A stretch of 64,000 nt of DNA from CAMAVH01 sp046297835. GTDB lineage: Bacteria > Pseudomonadota > Alphaproteobacteria > SMXQ01. Positions 18,560-25,895 of this stretch are shown one piece after another. The stretch spans positions 310,001 to 374,000 of the forward strand of contig JBKBHI010000001.1 of assembly GCA_046297835.1 (NCBI GenBank), read 5' to 3'. A program made the position numbers and the translations under genes. The notes beneath the pieces are model-generated. The model was not told the origin of the DNA. It did no database searches and saw only the letters and a list, made by a program, of their open reading frames with translations. How positions within the stretch are numbered: position 1 is the stretch's first letter; the number at the start of each line of letters is the position of its first letter.

Positions 18560-19843
18560 ATGGCTTTGGATAAAGACGCCGCCAAAAAAGTTTTGGCGCA
18601 GATCGACCGCAACGAACTGGCGCAGCTCGGCTGCGACCTAGCCAACATTCCCAGCCCGACCGGCCTCGAAAAAGGCATGGCGGACTTCATCCTGGACTGG
18701 TTCGCCGCCAACGGCTTGAAGGGCGTGCGTCAGGAAGTAGAAGTCGGCCGCCCCAACGCCGTCGGCATCCTGAAAGGCGACGGCACCGGCCTGAGCCTCG
18801 GCTTCAACGGCCATACCGACACCAGCTTCACCGGCACCAGCGCCGACGCGCGCATGACGACCTTGGTCGAATCGGCGGAAGACCTGCGCGGCCGCATCGT
18901 CGGCGACAAAGTGCACGGCCTCGGCATCTCCAACATGAAAGGCGGCGTCGCCGCCTTCATGATCGCGGGCAAGGCGCTGAAGAACAGCGGCATCAAGCTG
19001 AAAGGCGACGTCGTGCTCGCCGCCGTGGTCGGCGAAATCTCGCGCAGCCCGATCGGGCAATTTCAAAGCCAGGAATATCGCGGCGAGGGCGCCGGCACGC
19101 GCCATCTGCTGACCCACGGCATGCACACCGATTACGCGGTGGTGGCCGACGGCTCCGACCTCAACATCGTCTGGACGCAGATGGGCGTCGTGCAGGCCAA
19201 GATCACCTGCTTCGGCAAGGCGCAGGCCGCCTGGGGCAGCAAGCGGTCGGTCAAGCCGATGGAGGAGTTCAACGCCATCATCAAGATGACGAAGATCATC
19301 GCCGCCATCGAGGCGTGGGGCGCAGAGTTCGAAGAGAAATACATCTACGAATCGCCGACCGGCCCGCTGTGGCCCAAGGTCAATATCGGCGCGATCGAGG
19401 GCGGCGCTCCCTACCGCCCCAATTATTTCCCCGGCGTCTGCACGCTCTACGTCGATATCCGCATGCCGCCGCAGGTCCGCCCGGTGCAGATCCAGCACGA
19501 GCTGGAGCAGGCGCTGAACAAGCTCGGGGTGCAATACGATCTGGAGCTTTACAAATCGCTGCTCGGCTACGAGGGCAAGAAGGTCGATCCGCTGGTCGAG
19601 AGCGCCAACGAGGTCCACACCTTCCTGTTCGGCGACAAGATCAAGACCGAATCGGTCGAACGCGCCAGCATCTGGACCGACACCAACATCTACAACGAGT
19701 TGGGCATTCCGGCGGTCAAGATCGGCCCGCGCGGCCGGCGCAGCGGCCGCATGGAGGAGATCGACATCGACGTGATGCTGCGCGCGGCGCAGATCTACGC
19801 GCTGATGGCGCTCGACATCTGCTCGCGGCCGCGCGGCGCGTAA
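18560..19843 (+). CDS. M20-family peptidase-like protein with altered metal site
   Basis: 427-aa protein of the M20 (ArgE/DapE/CPG2) fold, cytoplasmic by lack of a signal peptide. The first metal motif is intact (GFNGHTDT, His85 and Asp87), but positions that normally carry ligands are changed: GISNMKGG has Asn125 in place of the bridging Asp, VVGEIS has Glu159 followed by Ile instead of Glu-Glu, the dimerisation-domain His motif reads GKAQAAWG, and the C-terminal His motif reads GPRGRRSGRMEE. It may be a distinct non-classical subfamily. The ATG at 18560 follows GGAGAGG. It lies 103 bases after a TctC-type gene and is probably co-transcribed, so it may act on the compound that protein binds. 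Confidence 0.8.
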   Translation: MALDKDAAKKVLAQIDRNELAQLGCDLANIPSPTGLEKGMADFILDWFAANGLKGVRQEVEVGRPNAVGILKGDGTGLSLGFNGHTDTSFTGTSADARMTTLVESAEDLRGRIVGDKVHGLGISNMKGGVAAFMIAGKALKNSGIKLKGDVVLAAVVGEISRSPIGQFQSQEYRGEGAGTRHLLTHGMHTDYAVVADGSDLNIVWTQMGVVQAKITCFGKAQAAWGSKRSVKPMEEFNAIIKMTKIIAAIEAWGAEFEEKYIYESPTGPLWPKVNIGAIEGGAPYRPNYFPGVCTLYVDIRMPPQVRPVQIQHELEQALNKLGVQYDLELYKSLLGYEGKKVDPLVESANEVHTFLFGDKIKTESVERASIWTDTNIYNELGIPAVKIGPRGRRSGRMEEIDIDVMLRAAQIYALMALDICSRPRGA

Positions 19844-19846
19844 CGG

Positions 19847-20296
19847 CTATTCGCCGCCGGCCCGCTGGTCGGCGGCGAACTGCTCGACCTTGACGCGCGC
19901 GACGCCCTGTTCGGTCATGCCGATGCTTTCGGCCGCTTCGGCCGACAAGTCGATGATGCGGCCGCGCGCGTAAGGGCCGCGGTCGTTGATCCGCACCGTC
20001 ACGCTGCGGCCGTCGTCGAGCCGCGTCACGCGCACCACCGCGCCGAAGGGCAGGGTGCGGTGCGCCGCCGTCATGGCGTTCATGTCGTAGGTCTCGCCGT
20101 TGGCGGTGCGCCGGCCGTGATGGCTCTTGCCGTACCAGGAGGCGACGCCTTGCTGCGCGAAGGTCGGGGACGGCGCGGCGGCGGCCGGCGGCGGCGCGGG
20201 CAATGGGGCGGGAGCGGAGGCCGGGCGCGGCGCGGCGCAGGCGGCGAGGCTCGCGGCAAGGCCCAGCCCGAGCAGAAGTCGCAGTCTTGTCGCCAT
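19847..20296 (-). CDS. rlpA: RlpA-like septal lipoprotein
   Basis: Outer-membrane lipoprotein of 149 aa with a double-psi beta-barrel domain; family members bind or cleave peptidoglycan lacking stem peptides. The lipobox is SLAAC (Cys near residue 20), followed by a Pro/Ala-rich linker and the RlpA signatures GVASWYGKSHHGRRTANGE, MTAAHRTLPFG and INDRGPYARGRIIDLS. There is no SPOR domain, so it is the short form. It is convergent with the M20 gene, with only three bases between the stops. Confidence 0.92.
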   Translation of the reverse strand: MATRLRLLLGLGLAASLAACAAPRPASAPAPLPAPPPAAAAPSPTFAQQGVASWYGKSHHGRRTANGETYDMNAMTAAHRTLPFGAVVRVTRLDDGRSVTVRINDRGPYARGRIIDLSAEAAESIGMTEQGVARVKVEQFAADQRAGGE

Positions 20297-20365
20297 TGCA
20301 GATCAGCCCTCTGGCAGCCTTGAGGAGATCGTCGCAGCCAGAACGCTTGGCGGCGGCCCGGGTTC

Positions 20366-20393
20366 CGGGCGGCAGGATTATATGCCGCCCGGG
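20366..20393. terminator. Hairpin downstream of the DUF1428 gene
   Basis: CCGGGCGGC (20366-20374), loop AGGATTATAT, GCCGCCCGG (20385-20393): perfect 9-base arms. On the minus strand it lies between the DUF1428 stop (20443) and rlpA (20296) and would separate the two transcripts, although it lacks a T-run. Confidence 0.5.
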
Positions 20394-20442
20394 CGACGGG
20401 TCGAGCAGGGCGTGGGGCCAGGCGGTTCTTACGCCATCGCCT

Positions 20443-20805
20443 TTACGCCATCACGAGGGTCTTGAAGCCGCCCCACATCATGCGCGTGCAGTCGAACGGC
20501 ATTTTCTTCGGATCCATCCCTTCCATCAGGCGCGGATCCTTCATCACCTTGGCCAGCACCTTGTCGCGATGGGCGCGCGATTTGTAGACGATCCAGGAGA
20601 ACACCACCGTCTCACTCGACTTGATCTTGGTGCCCTTGGTGTAGGGCAGGCCGAATTTCACCGCGAGATCGTCGCCGACGCATTCGCGATATTCCACCGC
20701 GCCGTGCTCCATCCACACTTTCGCGGCCTTCTTCGCCAAGCGGCGATAGGCGGCGATGTTCTTCTTCGGCACCGGCAGCACGAAGCCATCCACATATTGA
20801 GCCAT
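20443..20805 (-). CDS. DUF1428-family protein
   Basis: Small cytoplasmic protein of about 120 aa. It matches the DUF1428 (YbaA-like) pattern: MAQYVDGFVLPVPKKN at the N-terminus, WMEHGAVEYRECVGDDL, TVVFSWIVYKSRAHRDKV and PFDCTRMMWGGFKTLV at the end. The fold is a ferredoxin-like dimeric barrel and its function is unknown. The ATG at 20805 is preferred for its AGGATGACG ribosome site; ATGs two and four codons upstream are alternatives. It is divergent from a MarR gene whose promoter carries a perfect palindrome, so it is a likely regulatory target. Confidence 0.85.
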   Translation of the reverse strand: MAQYVDGFVLPVPKKNIAAYRRLAKKAAKVWMEHGAVEYRECVGDDLAVKFGLPYTKGTKIKSSETVVFSWIVYKSRAHRDKVLAKVMKDPRLMEGMDPKKMPFDCTRMMWGGFKTLVMA

Positions 20806-20869
20806 CGTCATCCTCATCCTGTCTGACTTTTCATGAGCGCCGAACCGGCCGCGCGCCCCCGTCGCCGGC

Positions 20870-20903
20870 TTGACTTTTATGTTGGTATCAACATAATAGA
20901 TCC
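20870..20903 (+). promoter_or_regulatory. Promoter of the marR gene with embedded operator
   Basis: TTGACT (20870-20875) and CATAAT (20892-20897) form a -35/-10 pair with 16-base spacing. Inside lies TATGTTG (20878-20884), GTAT, CAACATA (20889-20895): a perfect 7-base-arm palindrome covering the spacer and the -10. This is the size and position of a MarR dimer operator. The predicted start falls at about 20904, the A of the marR ATG. Confidence 0.65.
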
Positions 20904-21365
20904 ATGTCCAGACGGAATGGGCCGGCCCATCCTTATTTGACCTATGCCGACACCATCGAGGTGCGCGACGCCTGCCTGTGCCTCTATGCCCAGCGCGCGG
21001 CGCGGGCGCTGGCGCGGCGCTTCGACGAGGCGTTGCGCCCCGTGGGCCTGACCAACGGCCAGTTCTCGCTTTTGATGTCGCTCAACCGGCCGCAGCCGCC
21101 GGCGATGGGCGGCGTCGCCGCGCTGCTGGCGATGGACCGCACGACGCTGACCGCCGCGCTCAAGCCGCTCGAGCGGCGCGGCCTGGTCGGGATCGAAGCC
21201 GATCCGGCCGACCGGCGCAGCCGTCTCTTGCGCCTGACCGACGATGGCCGCGCGGCGCTCACCGCCGCCCTGCCGATCTGGCGGCGCGAGCATCGCGCGC
21301 TGGAGAAGGCGCTCGGCGTCGATGCCGATCTGTTGCGAACGGGGCTCAAGGCGCTGTCGGCGTGA
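20904..21365 (+). CDS. MarR-family transcriptional regulator
   Basis: Winged-helix regulator of 153 aa. The region GLTNGQFSLLMSLNRPQPPA, then VAALLAMDRTTLTAALKPLERRGLVGIE (recognition helix) and the wing DPADRRSRLLRLTDDG are typical of MarR. A Cys pair near the N-terminus (ACLCLY) could be redox sensitive, which is inference. No Shine-Dalgarno sequence precedes the ATG, and the -10 box ends only six bases before it, so the message may be leaderless. The palindrome in its promoter suggests self-repression and control of the divergent DUF1428 gene. Confidence 0.9.
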   Translation: MSRRNGPAHPYLTYADTIEVRDACLCLYAQRAARALARRFDEALRPVGLTNGQFSLLMSLNRPQPPAMGGVAALLAMDRTTLTAALKPLERRGLVGIEADPADRRSRLLRLTDDGRAALTAALPIWRREHRALEKALGVDADLLRTGLKALSA

Positions 21366-21384
21366 CGTCCCGATTTTGGTCCTC

Positions 21385-21412
21385 TTGGCATCGCGTGTCG
21401 GCGTGATATGAC
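21385..21412 (+). promoter_or_regulatory. Candidate promoter of nasT-nasS
   Basis: TTGGCA (21385-21390) and TATGAC (21407-21412) are a reasonable sigma-70-type pair with 16-base spacing, 28 bases upstream of the nasT ATG. No dyad is seen, consistent with constitutive expression of the sensor pair. Confidence 0.4.
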
Positions 21413-21439
21413 GGTCGCTCACCCGAGCCGACGCCCTCC

Positions 21440-22027
21440 ATGTCCGACAAGCGCCTGTCCATCGCCATCATCGACGAGAACCAGCTTCGCGCCGCGATTC
21501 TGGAAGACGGCTTGCGCGCCTCCGGCGTCGAGACGGTCACGGTCATCCGCGACCGGGTGAACCTGCTGCGCAAATTGGTGATGATCGACCCGGACGTCGT
21601 CATCATCGACCTGGAGAACCCGAGCCGCGACGAATTGGAGCAAATGTTCCAGGTCTCGCGCGTGGTGGCGCGCCCCGTCGCCATGTTCGTCGATCAGTCG
21701 GACAGCGCGATGATCGAGGCGGCAGTGGATGCCGGCGTTTCCGCTTATGTGGTCGACGGCTTGAAGGGCGAGCGCATCAAGGCCGTGGTCGACATGGCGA
21801 TCAGCCGCTTCAACGCCTTTTCCCGCCTTCAAGGCGAGTTGGAGCAGGCGCGCAGCGAGTTGGCCGACCGCAAAGTCATCGACCAAGCCAAGGGCATCCT
21901 GATGAAGTCGAAAGGCCTCAGCGAGCAGGAGGCCTACGAATTGATGCGCAAGACCGCCATGAACCAGAATCGTAAGCTCGCCGAGATCGCCCAGAGCGTG
22001 GTGATCGCGGCGGGCTTGCTCAAATAG
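21440..22027 (+). CDS. nasT: ANTAR-domain transcription antiterminator NasT
   Basis: RNA-binding antiterminator of 195 aa. An N-terminal receiver-like domain (IAIIDENQLRAAILEDGL, DVVIIDLENPSRDELEQM) is followed by a coiled linker (RLQGELEQARSELADRKVID) and the ANTAR domain (QAKGILMKSKGLSEQEAYELMRKTAMNQNR is spread over about residues 149-178). ANTAR proteins bind paired hexaloop hairpins in leader RNA and prevent terminator formation. In nitrate systems NasS holds NasT inactive until nitrate binds. nasS follows 11 bases downstream, and a matching two-hairpin leader lies upstream of nrtA at 23440-23556. Confidence 0.95.
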   Translation: MSDKRLSIAIIDENQLRAAILEDGLRASGVETVTVIRDRVNLLRKLVMIDPDVVIIDLENPSRDELEQMFQVSRVVARPVAMFVDQSDSAMIEAAVDAGVSAYVVDGLKGERIKAVVDMAISRFNAFSRLQGELEQARSELADRKVIDQAKGILMKSKGLSEQEAYELMRKTAMNQNRKLAEIAQSVVIAAGLLK

Positions 22028-22038
22028 CCGGAGGCCGT

Positions 22039-23262
22039 ATGTCCGATCTCGTCCGCGCCGCCTTCATCCCGCTGCTCGACGCCTCCGTACTCATCGTCGC
22101 CGCCGAAAAGGGCTTCGCCGCCCGCGAGGGAATCGACTTGCAGCTGACGCGCGAGATGTCCTGGGCGAATGTGCGCGACCGCGTCTCGATCGGCCATTTC
22201 GATGTCGCTCACATGCTGGCGCCGCTGCCCATCGCCTCGACCATCGGCGTCGGCCATTGGACCGTGCCGATGGTCACGCCGCTCTCCATGGGGCAGGGCG
22301 GTCACGCCTTCACCGTTTCGACCGGCCTATGGCGTGCGCTTGCCGCTGCGGGCGCGCCGGAGAACGGCGATCCGCTCGCCATCGGCCAGGCGCTGCGCCA
22401 AGTCATCACCGCGCGCGAGCGTACCGGCCAGCCGCCGCTGACCTTCGGCATGGTCTTTCCTTTTTCCTGTCACAACTACGACCTGCGCTATTGGCTGGCG
22501 GCGAGCGGCATCCATCCCGACCGCGACGTGCGGCTCGTCGTCGTGCCGCCGCCGTTCACCGTCGATTCGCTGTCGGCCGGCCATATCGACGCTTTTTGCG
22601 TCGGCGAGCCGTGGAATTCGCTGGCGGTGGCGGCCGGCGTCGGCCGCATCGCCACCACCAAGGCGGCGTTGTGGCGCGGCGGGCCCGACAAGGTGCTCGG
22701 CATGCGCGCCGAATGGGCGACGGCGCATCCCGAACGGCTCAACCGCCTGTTGCGCGCCATGCACAAGGCCGGCGTCTGGTGCGACGATCCGGGCAACCAT
22801 GCCGAACTGGCGCATCTGATGGCCGGCCCGCGCTTCCTCGATTGCGCGCCGGAGATCGCCCGGCGCGGCCTGGCCGGCAACCTGCTGCTCGGCGAGGCCA
22901 ACGCCCACGCCATTCCCGATTTCATCATGTTCGCCAACCGCGCGGCAAACTTCCCCTGGACCAGCCATGCCCTGTGGATGTTCACCCAGATGGTGCGCTG
23001 GGGGCAGGTCGAGCTGACGGCGCAGACTTTGGCGGCGGCCGAGAGCACCTTCCGCCCCGATCTCTACCGCGCGGCGCTGGCTGATATCGCCGACTTGCCG
23101 CGCGCCAGCGCCAAGGTCGAAGGCGCGCTGCAAGGGCCGACGCCGGTTGCCTCGTCACGCGGCAAGCTGATTCTCGGTCCTGACGGCTTCTTCGACGGCC
23201 AACGCTTCGATCCCGACGACGTCGCGCGCTATATCGCCGGCTTCGCGATCCGCGCCGATTGA
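22039..23262 (+). CDS. nasS: Nitrate sensor protein NasS (cytoplasmic NrtA homologue)
   Basis: 407-aa NrtA/CmpA-family binding protein without a signal peptide: it starts directly with MSDLVRAAFIPLLDASVLIVAAEKG. Family stretches include HMLAPLPIA, FPFSCHNYDLRYWLA, HIDAFCVGEPWN and the C-terminal ASSRGKLILGPDGFFDG. It is thus the cytoplasmic sensor that sequesters NasT without nitrate or nitrite. A GGAGG site precedes the ATG. The last bases of the gene (23251-23267) are repeated at 23284-23300 in the following gap, and both copies are self-complementary. Confidence 0.93.
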   Translation: MSDLVRAAFIPLLDASVLIVAAEKGFAAREGIDLQLTREMSWANVRDRVSIGHFDVAHMLAPLPIASTIGVGHWTVPMVTPLSMGQGGHAFTVSTGLWRALAAAGAPENGDPLAIGQALRQVITARERTGQPPLTFGMVFPFSCHNYDLRYWLAASGIHPDRDVRLVVVPPPFTVDSLSAGHIDAFCVGEPWNSLAVAAGVGRIATTKAALWRGGPDKVLGMRAEWATAHPERLNRLLRAMHKAGVWCDDPGNHAELAHLMAGPRFLDCAPEIARRGLAGNLLLGEANAHAIPDFIMFANRAANFPWTSHALWMFTQMVRWGQVELTAQTLAAAESTFRPDLYRAALADIADLPRASAKVEGALQGPTPVASSRGKLILGPDGFFDGQRFDPDDVARYIAGFAIRAD

Positions 23263-23411
23263 TCGGCTAACCTCTAGTGTTTGCGCGCCGATTGATCGGC
23301 GCGCGGGACGCTGACGCGAAAATAGCCACGCCTGCTCCGCATTTCAGCAGGCCACCATCCCAAAAAAGAGACCCACCGCGAAAGCGCGTCGTTCGGCGCG
23401 CTTTCGTCGTT

Positions 23412-23427
23412 TGGCACGCGACGTGCA
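23412..23427 (+). promoter_or_regulatory. Sigma-54 (-24/-12) promoter of the nrtA operon
   Basis: TGGCACGCGACGTGCA matches TGGCACG-N4-TTGCW with one mismatch (G for T in the -12 box). GG (23413-23414) and GC (23425-23426) are exactly ten bases apart. The predicted start is about 23438, two bases before the first antiterminator hairpin, so the transcript would begin with the NasT target. Confidence 0.7.
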
Positions 23428-23439
23428 CCGCTTAGCGCA

Positions 23440-23483
23440 CGAGCCACCGTAGGCTCGCCGGATTTCCCGCCCAATGTTGGGCG
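23440..23483 (+). promoter_or_regulatory. ANTAR (NasT) target: two hexaloop hairpins
   Basis: Hairpin P1 is CGAGCC-ACCGTA-GGCTCG (23440-23457). Hairpin P2 is CGCCC-AATGTT-GGGCG (23468-23483), ten bases later. Both have perfect stems and a six-base loop with A at position 1 and G at position 4, the known signature recognised by ANTAR proteins. Confidence 0.82.
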
Positions 23484-23489
23484 ACAGGC

Positions 23490-23556
23490 AACGCTGCCGA
23501 CGAGAAAACGACGGACTCCCACCGTTCGTTTTCGCCCGTCGCGCAGCGTTTTTTTT
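23490..23556 (+). terminator. Leader intrinsic terminator upstream of nrtA
   Basis: Outer stem AACGCTGCCGACG (23490-23502) pairs with CGTCGCGCAGCGTT (23537-23550) with one bulge. Inner stem GAAAACGACGG (23504-23514) pairs with CCGTTCGTTTTC (23522-23533), also with one bulge, around loop ACTCCCA. Eight Ts (23549-23556) follow. GGGCGA of P2 (23479-23484) is complementary to TCGCCC at 23532-23537, a possible link between the alternative folds. Confidence 0.85.
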
Positions 23557-23604
23557 ATGCCCCGAACCCGTCCACGCCATTCCAGAATCGAACGGAGACA
23601 TTCC

Positions 23605-24939
23605 ATGGCCAACAAGACGAAGGACACCCCGAGCCTCGCGACGCGCAGCCTGTCCCGCCGCGCCGCCCTCAAAGCGGGCGGCCAGCTCGCCGGCACGGCG
23701 GCGCTGATGGCGGCGGTGCGTAGCGCCTTCCCGGCGGGCGCGTTCGCGCAAGGGGCGGGGCCCGAGGTCAAGAAGGCGGTGTTCGGCTATATCGCGCTCA
23801 CCGATTCGGCGCCGCTGATCATCGCCAAGGAGAAGGGCTTGTTCGCCAAATACGGCATGGCGGACGTCGAGGTGTCCAAGCAGGCGTCGTGGGGCACGAC
23901 GCGCGACAATATCGAACTCGGCGGCGGCGCCGGCGGCATCGACGGCGCGCATATCTTGACGCCCATGCCTTACCTGATCACCAGCGGCACGGTGACGAAG
24001 AACAACCAGCCGCTGCCGATGCAGATTCTGTCGCGCCTCAACGTCAACGGCCAGTGCATCTCGGTCGCCAGCGATCTGGCGGCGACCGGCGCGAAGCTCG
24101 ACGCCTCGCCGCTCAAGGCGGCCTTCGCCAAGATGGTCGCTTCCGGCAAAGAAGTGAAGGTCGCCATGACCTTCCGCGGCGGCACCCACGATTTGTGGCT
24201 CCGCTACTGGCTCGCCGCCGGCGGCATCGACCCGGACAAGGACGTGCAGACCATCGTCGTGCCGCCGCCGCAGATGGTGGCGAACATGAAAGTCGGCTCG
24301 ATGGAGGCGTTCTGCGTCGGCGAGCCGTGGAACGCGCAGCTCGTCAATCAGAAGATCGGCTACACCGCGCTGACCACCGGCGAACTGTGGAAGGATCATC
24401 CGGAAAAGAGCTTCGCGGTGCGCGCCGACTGGGCCGAGAAGAATCCGAAAGCCGCGAAGGCGGCGCTGATGGCGGTGCTCGAAGCGGCGCAATGGTGCGA
24501 CAAGCCGGAGAACCGCAAGGAGCTGGCCGACATCCTCGGCCGTCGCGCTTGGTTCAACGTGCCGCCGGCCGATATCTACGGCCGCACCAACGCCGAGATC
24601 GACTACGGCGACGGCCGCAAGGTGACGAACTCGCCGTTGGTGATGAAATACTGGAACGACCACGCCTCCTATCCCTTCCAGAGCCACGAACAATGGTTCC
24701 TCACTGAGGACATCCGCTGGGGCGTGCTGCCGGCCTCGACCGACGTCAAGGGCCTGATCGCCAAGGTCAACCGCGAGGACCTGTGGCGCGAGGCGGCGAA
24801 GGATATCGGCGTCGCCGCCGGCCAGACGCCGGCCGGCAAGTCGCGCGGCAAGGAGACCTTCTTCGACGGCAAGGTCTTCGACCCCGAGAACCCCGAAGCC
24901 TATCTCGGCTCGCTCGCCATCAAGAAGGTGGTCGCATGA
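23605..24939 (+). CDS. nrtA: Nitrate ABC transporter substrate-binding protein
   Basis: Periplasmic nitrate/nitrite receptor of 444 aa. Unlike NasS it has an export signal with a twin-arginine motif (SLSRRAALKAGG, Arg18-Arg19, then a hydrophobic stretch to about residue 48), so it is probably Tat-exported. The mature part carries FGYIALTDSAPLIIAKEKG, AHILTPMPYLIT, FRGGTHDLWLRYWLA, SMEAFCVGEPWN and the C-terminal KSRGKETFFDGKVFDPENP. The ATG at 23605 follows CGGAG. It is the first structural gene after the terminator-bearing leader and precedes nrtB by 38 bases. Confidence 0.94.
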   Translation: MANKTKDTPSLATRSLSRRAALKAGGQLAGTAALMAAVRSAFPAGAFAQGAGPEVKKAVFGYIALTDSAPLIIAKEKGLFAKYGMADVEVSKQASWGTTRDNIELGGGAGGIDGAHILTPMPYLITSGTVTKNNQPLPMQILSRLNVNGQCISVASDLAATGAKLDASPLKAAFAKMVASGKEVKVAMTFRGGTHDLWLRYWLAAGGIDPDKDVQTIVVPPPQMVANMKVGSMEAFCVGEPWNAQLVNQKIGYTALTTGELWKDHPEKSFAVRADWAEKNPKAAKAALMAVLEAAQWCDKPENRKELADILGRRAWFNVPPADIYGRTNAEIDYGDGRKVTNSPLVMKYWNDHASYPFQSHEQWFLTEDIRWGVLPASTDVKGLIAKVNREDLWREAAKDIGVAAGQTPAGKSRGKETFFDGKVFDPENPEAYLGSLAIKKVVA

Positions 24940-24977
24940 TCCGCGCCGCCGCCAGCCGTTAAACGAGAGGAGCGTCC

Positions 24978-25877
24978 ATGAGCTTGTCACAAACCGTCGC
25001 CAAGCCTGCCGTCCTGACGGCGCCGAGCGCGGAGATTCTGCCGCTGCCGCGCGCAAAGAAGCCGCCGCGCCTCTCGTTCGCGCTGGTACCCGATTGGGGC
25101 AAGATGCTCGCGTCGCGCGTCGTCCCGCCCATCGTCACCATCCTGCTGATCGGCTTGCTATGGGAGCTCCTCTGCTCCTCGCCGGGATCTAGCCTGCCAC
25201 CGCCGTCCAAAGTGGTGGCCGACACTTGGGAGCTGATCAGCGATCCATTCTACGACCGGGGCGGGCTCGACAAGGGCCTGTTCTGGCATCTGCTCGCCAG
25301 CCTCAAGCGCGTCGCCATCGGCTACGCGCTGGCCGCCGTCATCGGCATCGCGCTCGGCGTGCTGATCGGCCAGAGCACGATGGCGCTGCGCGGCCTCGAT
25401 CCGGTGTTCCAGGTGCTGCGCACCGTGCCGCCGCTCGCCTGGCTGCCGCTATCGCTCGCGGCGTTCCGCCAGGCGGATCCGTCGGCCATCTTCGTCATCT
25501 TCATCACGGCCGTATGGCCGATCATCATCAACACCTCGGTCGGCATCCGCAACATTCCGCAGGACTACCGCAACGTCGCCCGCGTGCTGCGCCTCAACGC
25601 GCTGGAATATTTTTGGAAGATCATGCTGCCGGCGAGCGTGCCTTACATGTTCACCGGCCTGAAGATCGGCGTCGGCCTGTCGTGGCTCGCCATCGTCGCG
25701 GCGGAAATGCTGATCGGCGGCGTCGGCATCGGCTTCTTCATCTGGGACGCGTGGAACAGTTCGCTGATCAGCGACATCATCGTCGCGCTGATCTATGTCG
25801 GCCTCGTCGGCTTCTTCCTCGACCGCCTCATCACGCTGCTCGGCTACGTGGTGTCGCGCGGCACCTTGTCCAACTGA
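24978..25877 (+). CDS. nrtB: Nitrate ABC transporter permease
   Basis: Inner-membrane permease of 299 aa (SsuC/NrtB family). A cytoplasmic N-terminus is followed by about six helices; the coupling loop reads DYRNVARVLRLNALEYFWKI followed by LPASVPYMFTGLKIGVGLSW, and the region VAAEMLIGGVGIGFFIWDAWN is typical of NrtB. GAGGAG precedes the ATG. It lies between nrtA and the ATPase gene (18 bases downstream), forming the membrane pore of the importer. Confidence 0.94.
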   Translation: MSLSQTVAKPAVLTAPSAEILPLPRAKKPPRLSFALVPDWGKMLASRVVPPIVTILLIGLLWELLCSSPGSSLPPPSKVVADTWELISDPFYDRGGLDKGLFWHLLASLKRVAIGYALAAVIGIALGVLIGQSTMALRGLDPVFQVLRTVPPLAWLPLSLAAFRQADPSAIFVIFITAVWPIIINTSVGIRNIPQDYRNVARVLRLNALEYFWKIMLPASVPYMFTGLKIGVGLSWLAIVAAEMLIGGVGIGFFIWDAWNSSLISDIIVALIYVGLVGFFLDRLITLLGYVVSRGTLSN

Positions 25878-25895
25878 GATCGAAGGAACCGAACC

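Larger units (their letters stand above)
23263..23604 (+). promoter_or_regulatory. Regulatory gap and nrtA leader
   Basis: This 342-base stretch holds, in order: a perfect dyad GCGCGCCGAT-TG-ATCGGCGCGC (23283-23304), probably ending the nasTS message; a dyad GCCTGCT (23330-23336) / AGCAGGC (23346-23352); a perfect dyad CGAAAGCGCG (23379-23388) / CGCGCTTTCG (23397-23406); a -24/-12 promoter (23412-23427); two hexaloop hairpins (23440-23457 and 23468-23483); and an intrinsic terminator (23490-23556). The nrtA ribosome site (CGGAG) follows. The last three form a NasT-type antitermination leader. Confidence 0.85.

Noticed and set aside
23422..23441. CGTGC...GCACG with a 10-base loop starting ACCG looked like a first ANTAR hairpin.
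   Set aside because: It begins before the predicted transcript start, has no six-base loop, and overlaps the better hairpin at 23440-23457. The pair 23440-23457 and 23468-23483 fits the known signature fully.
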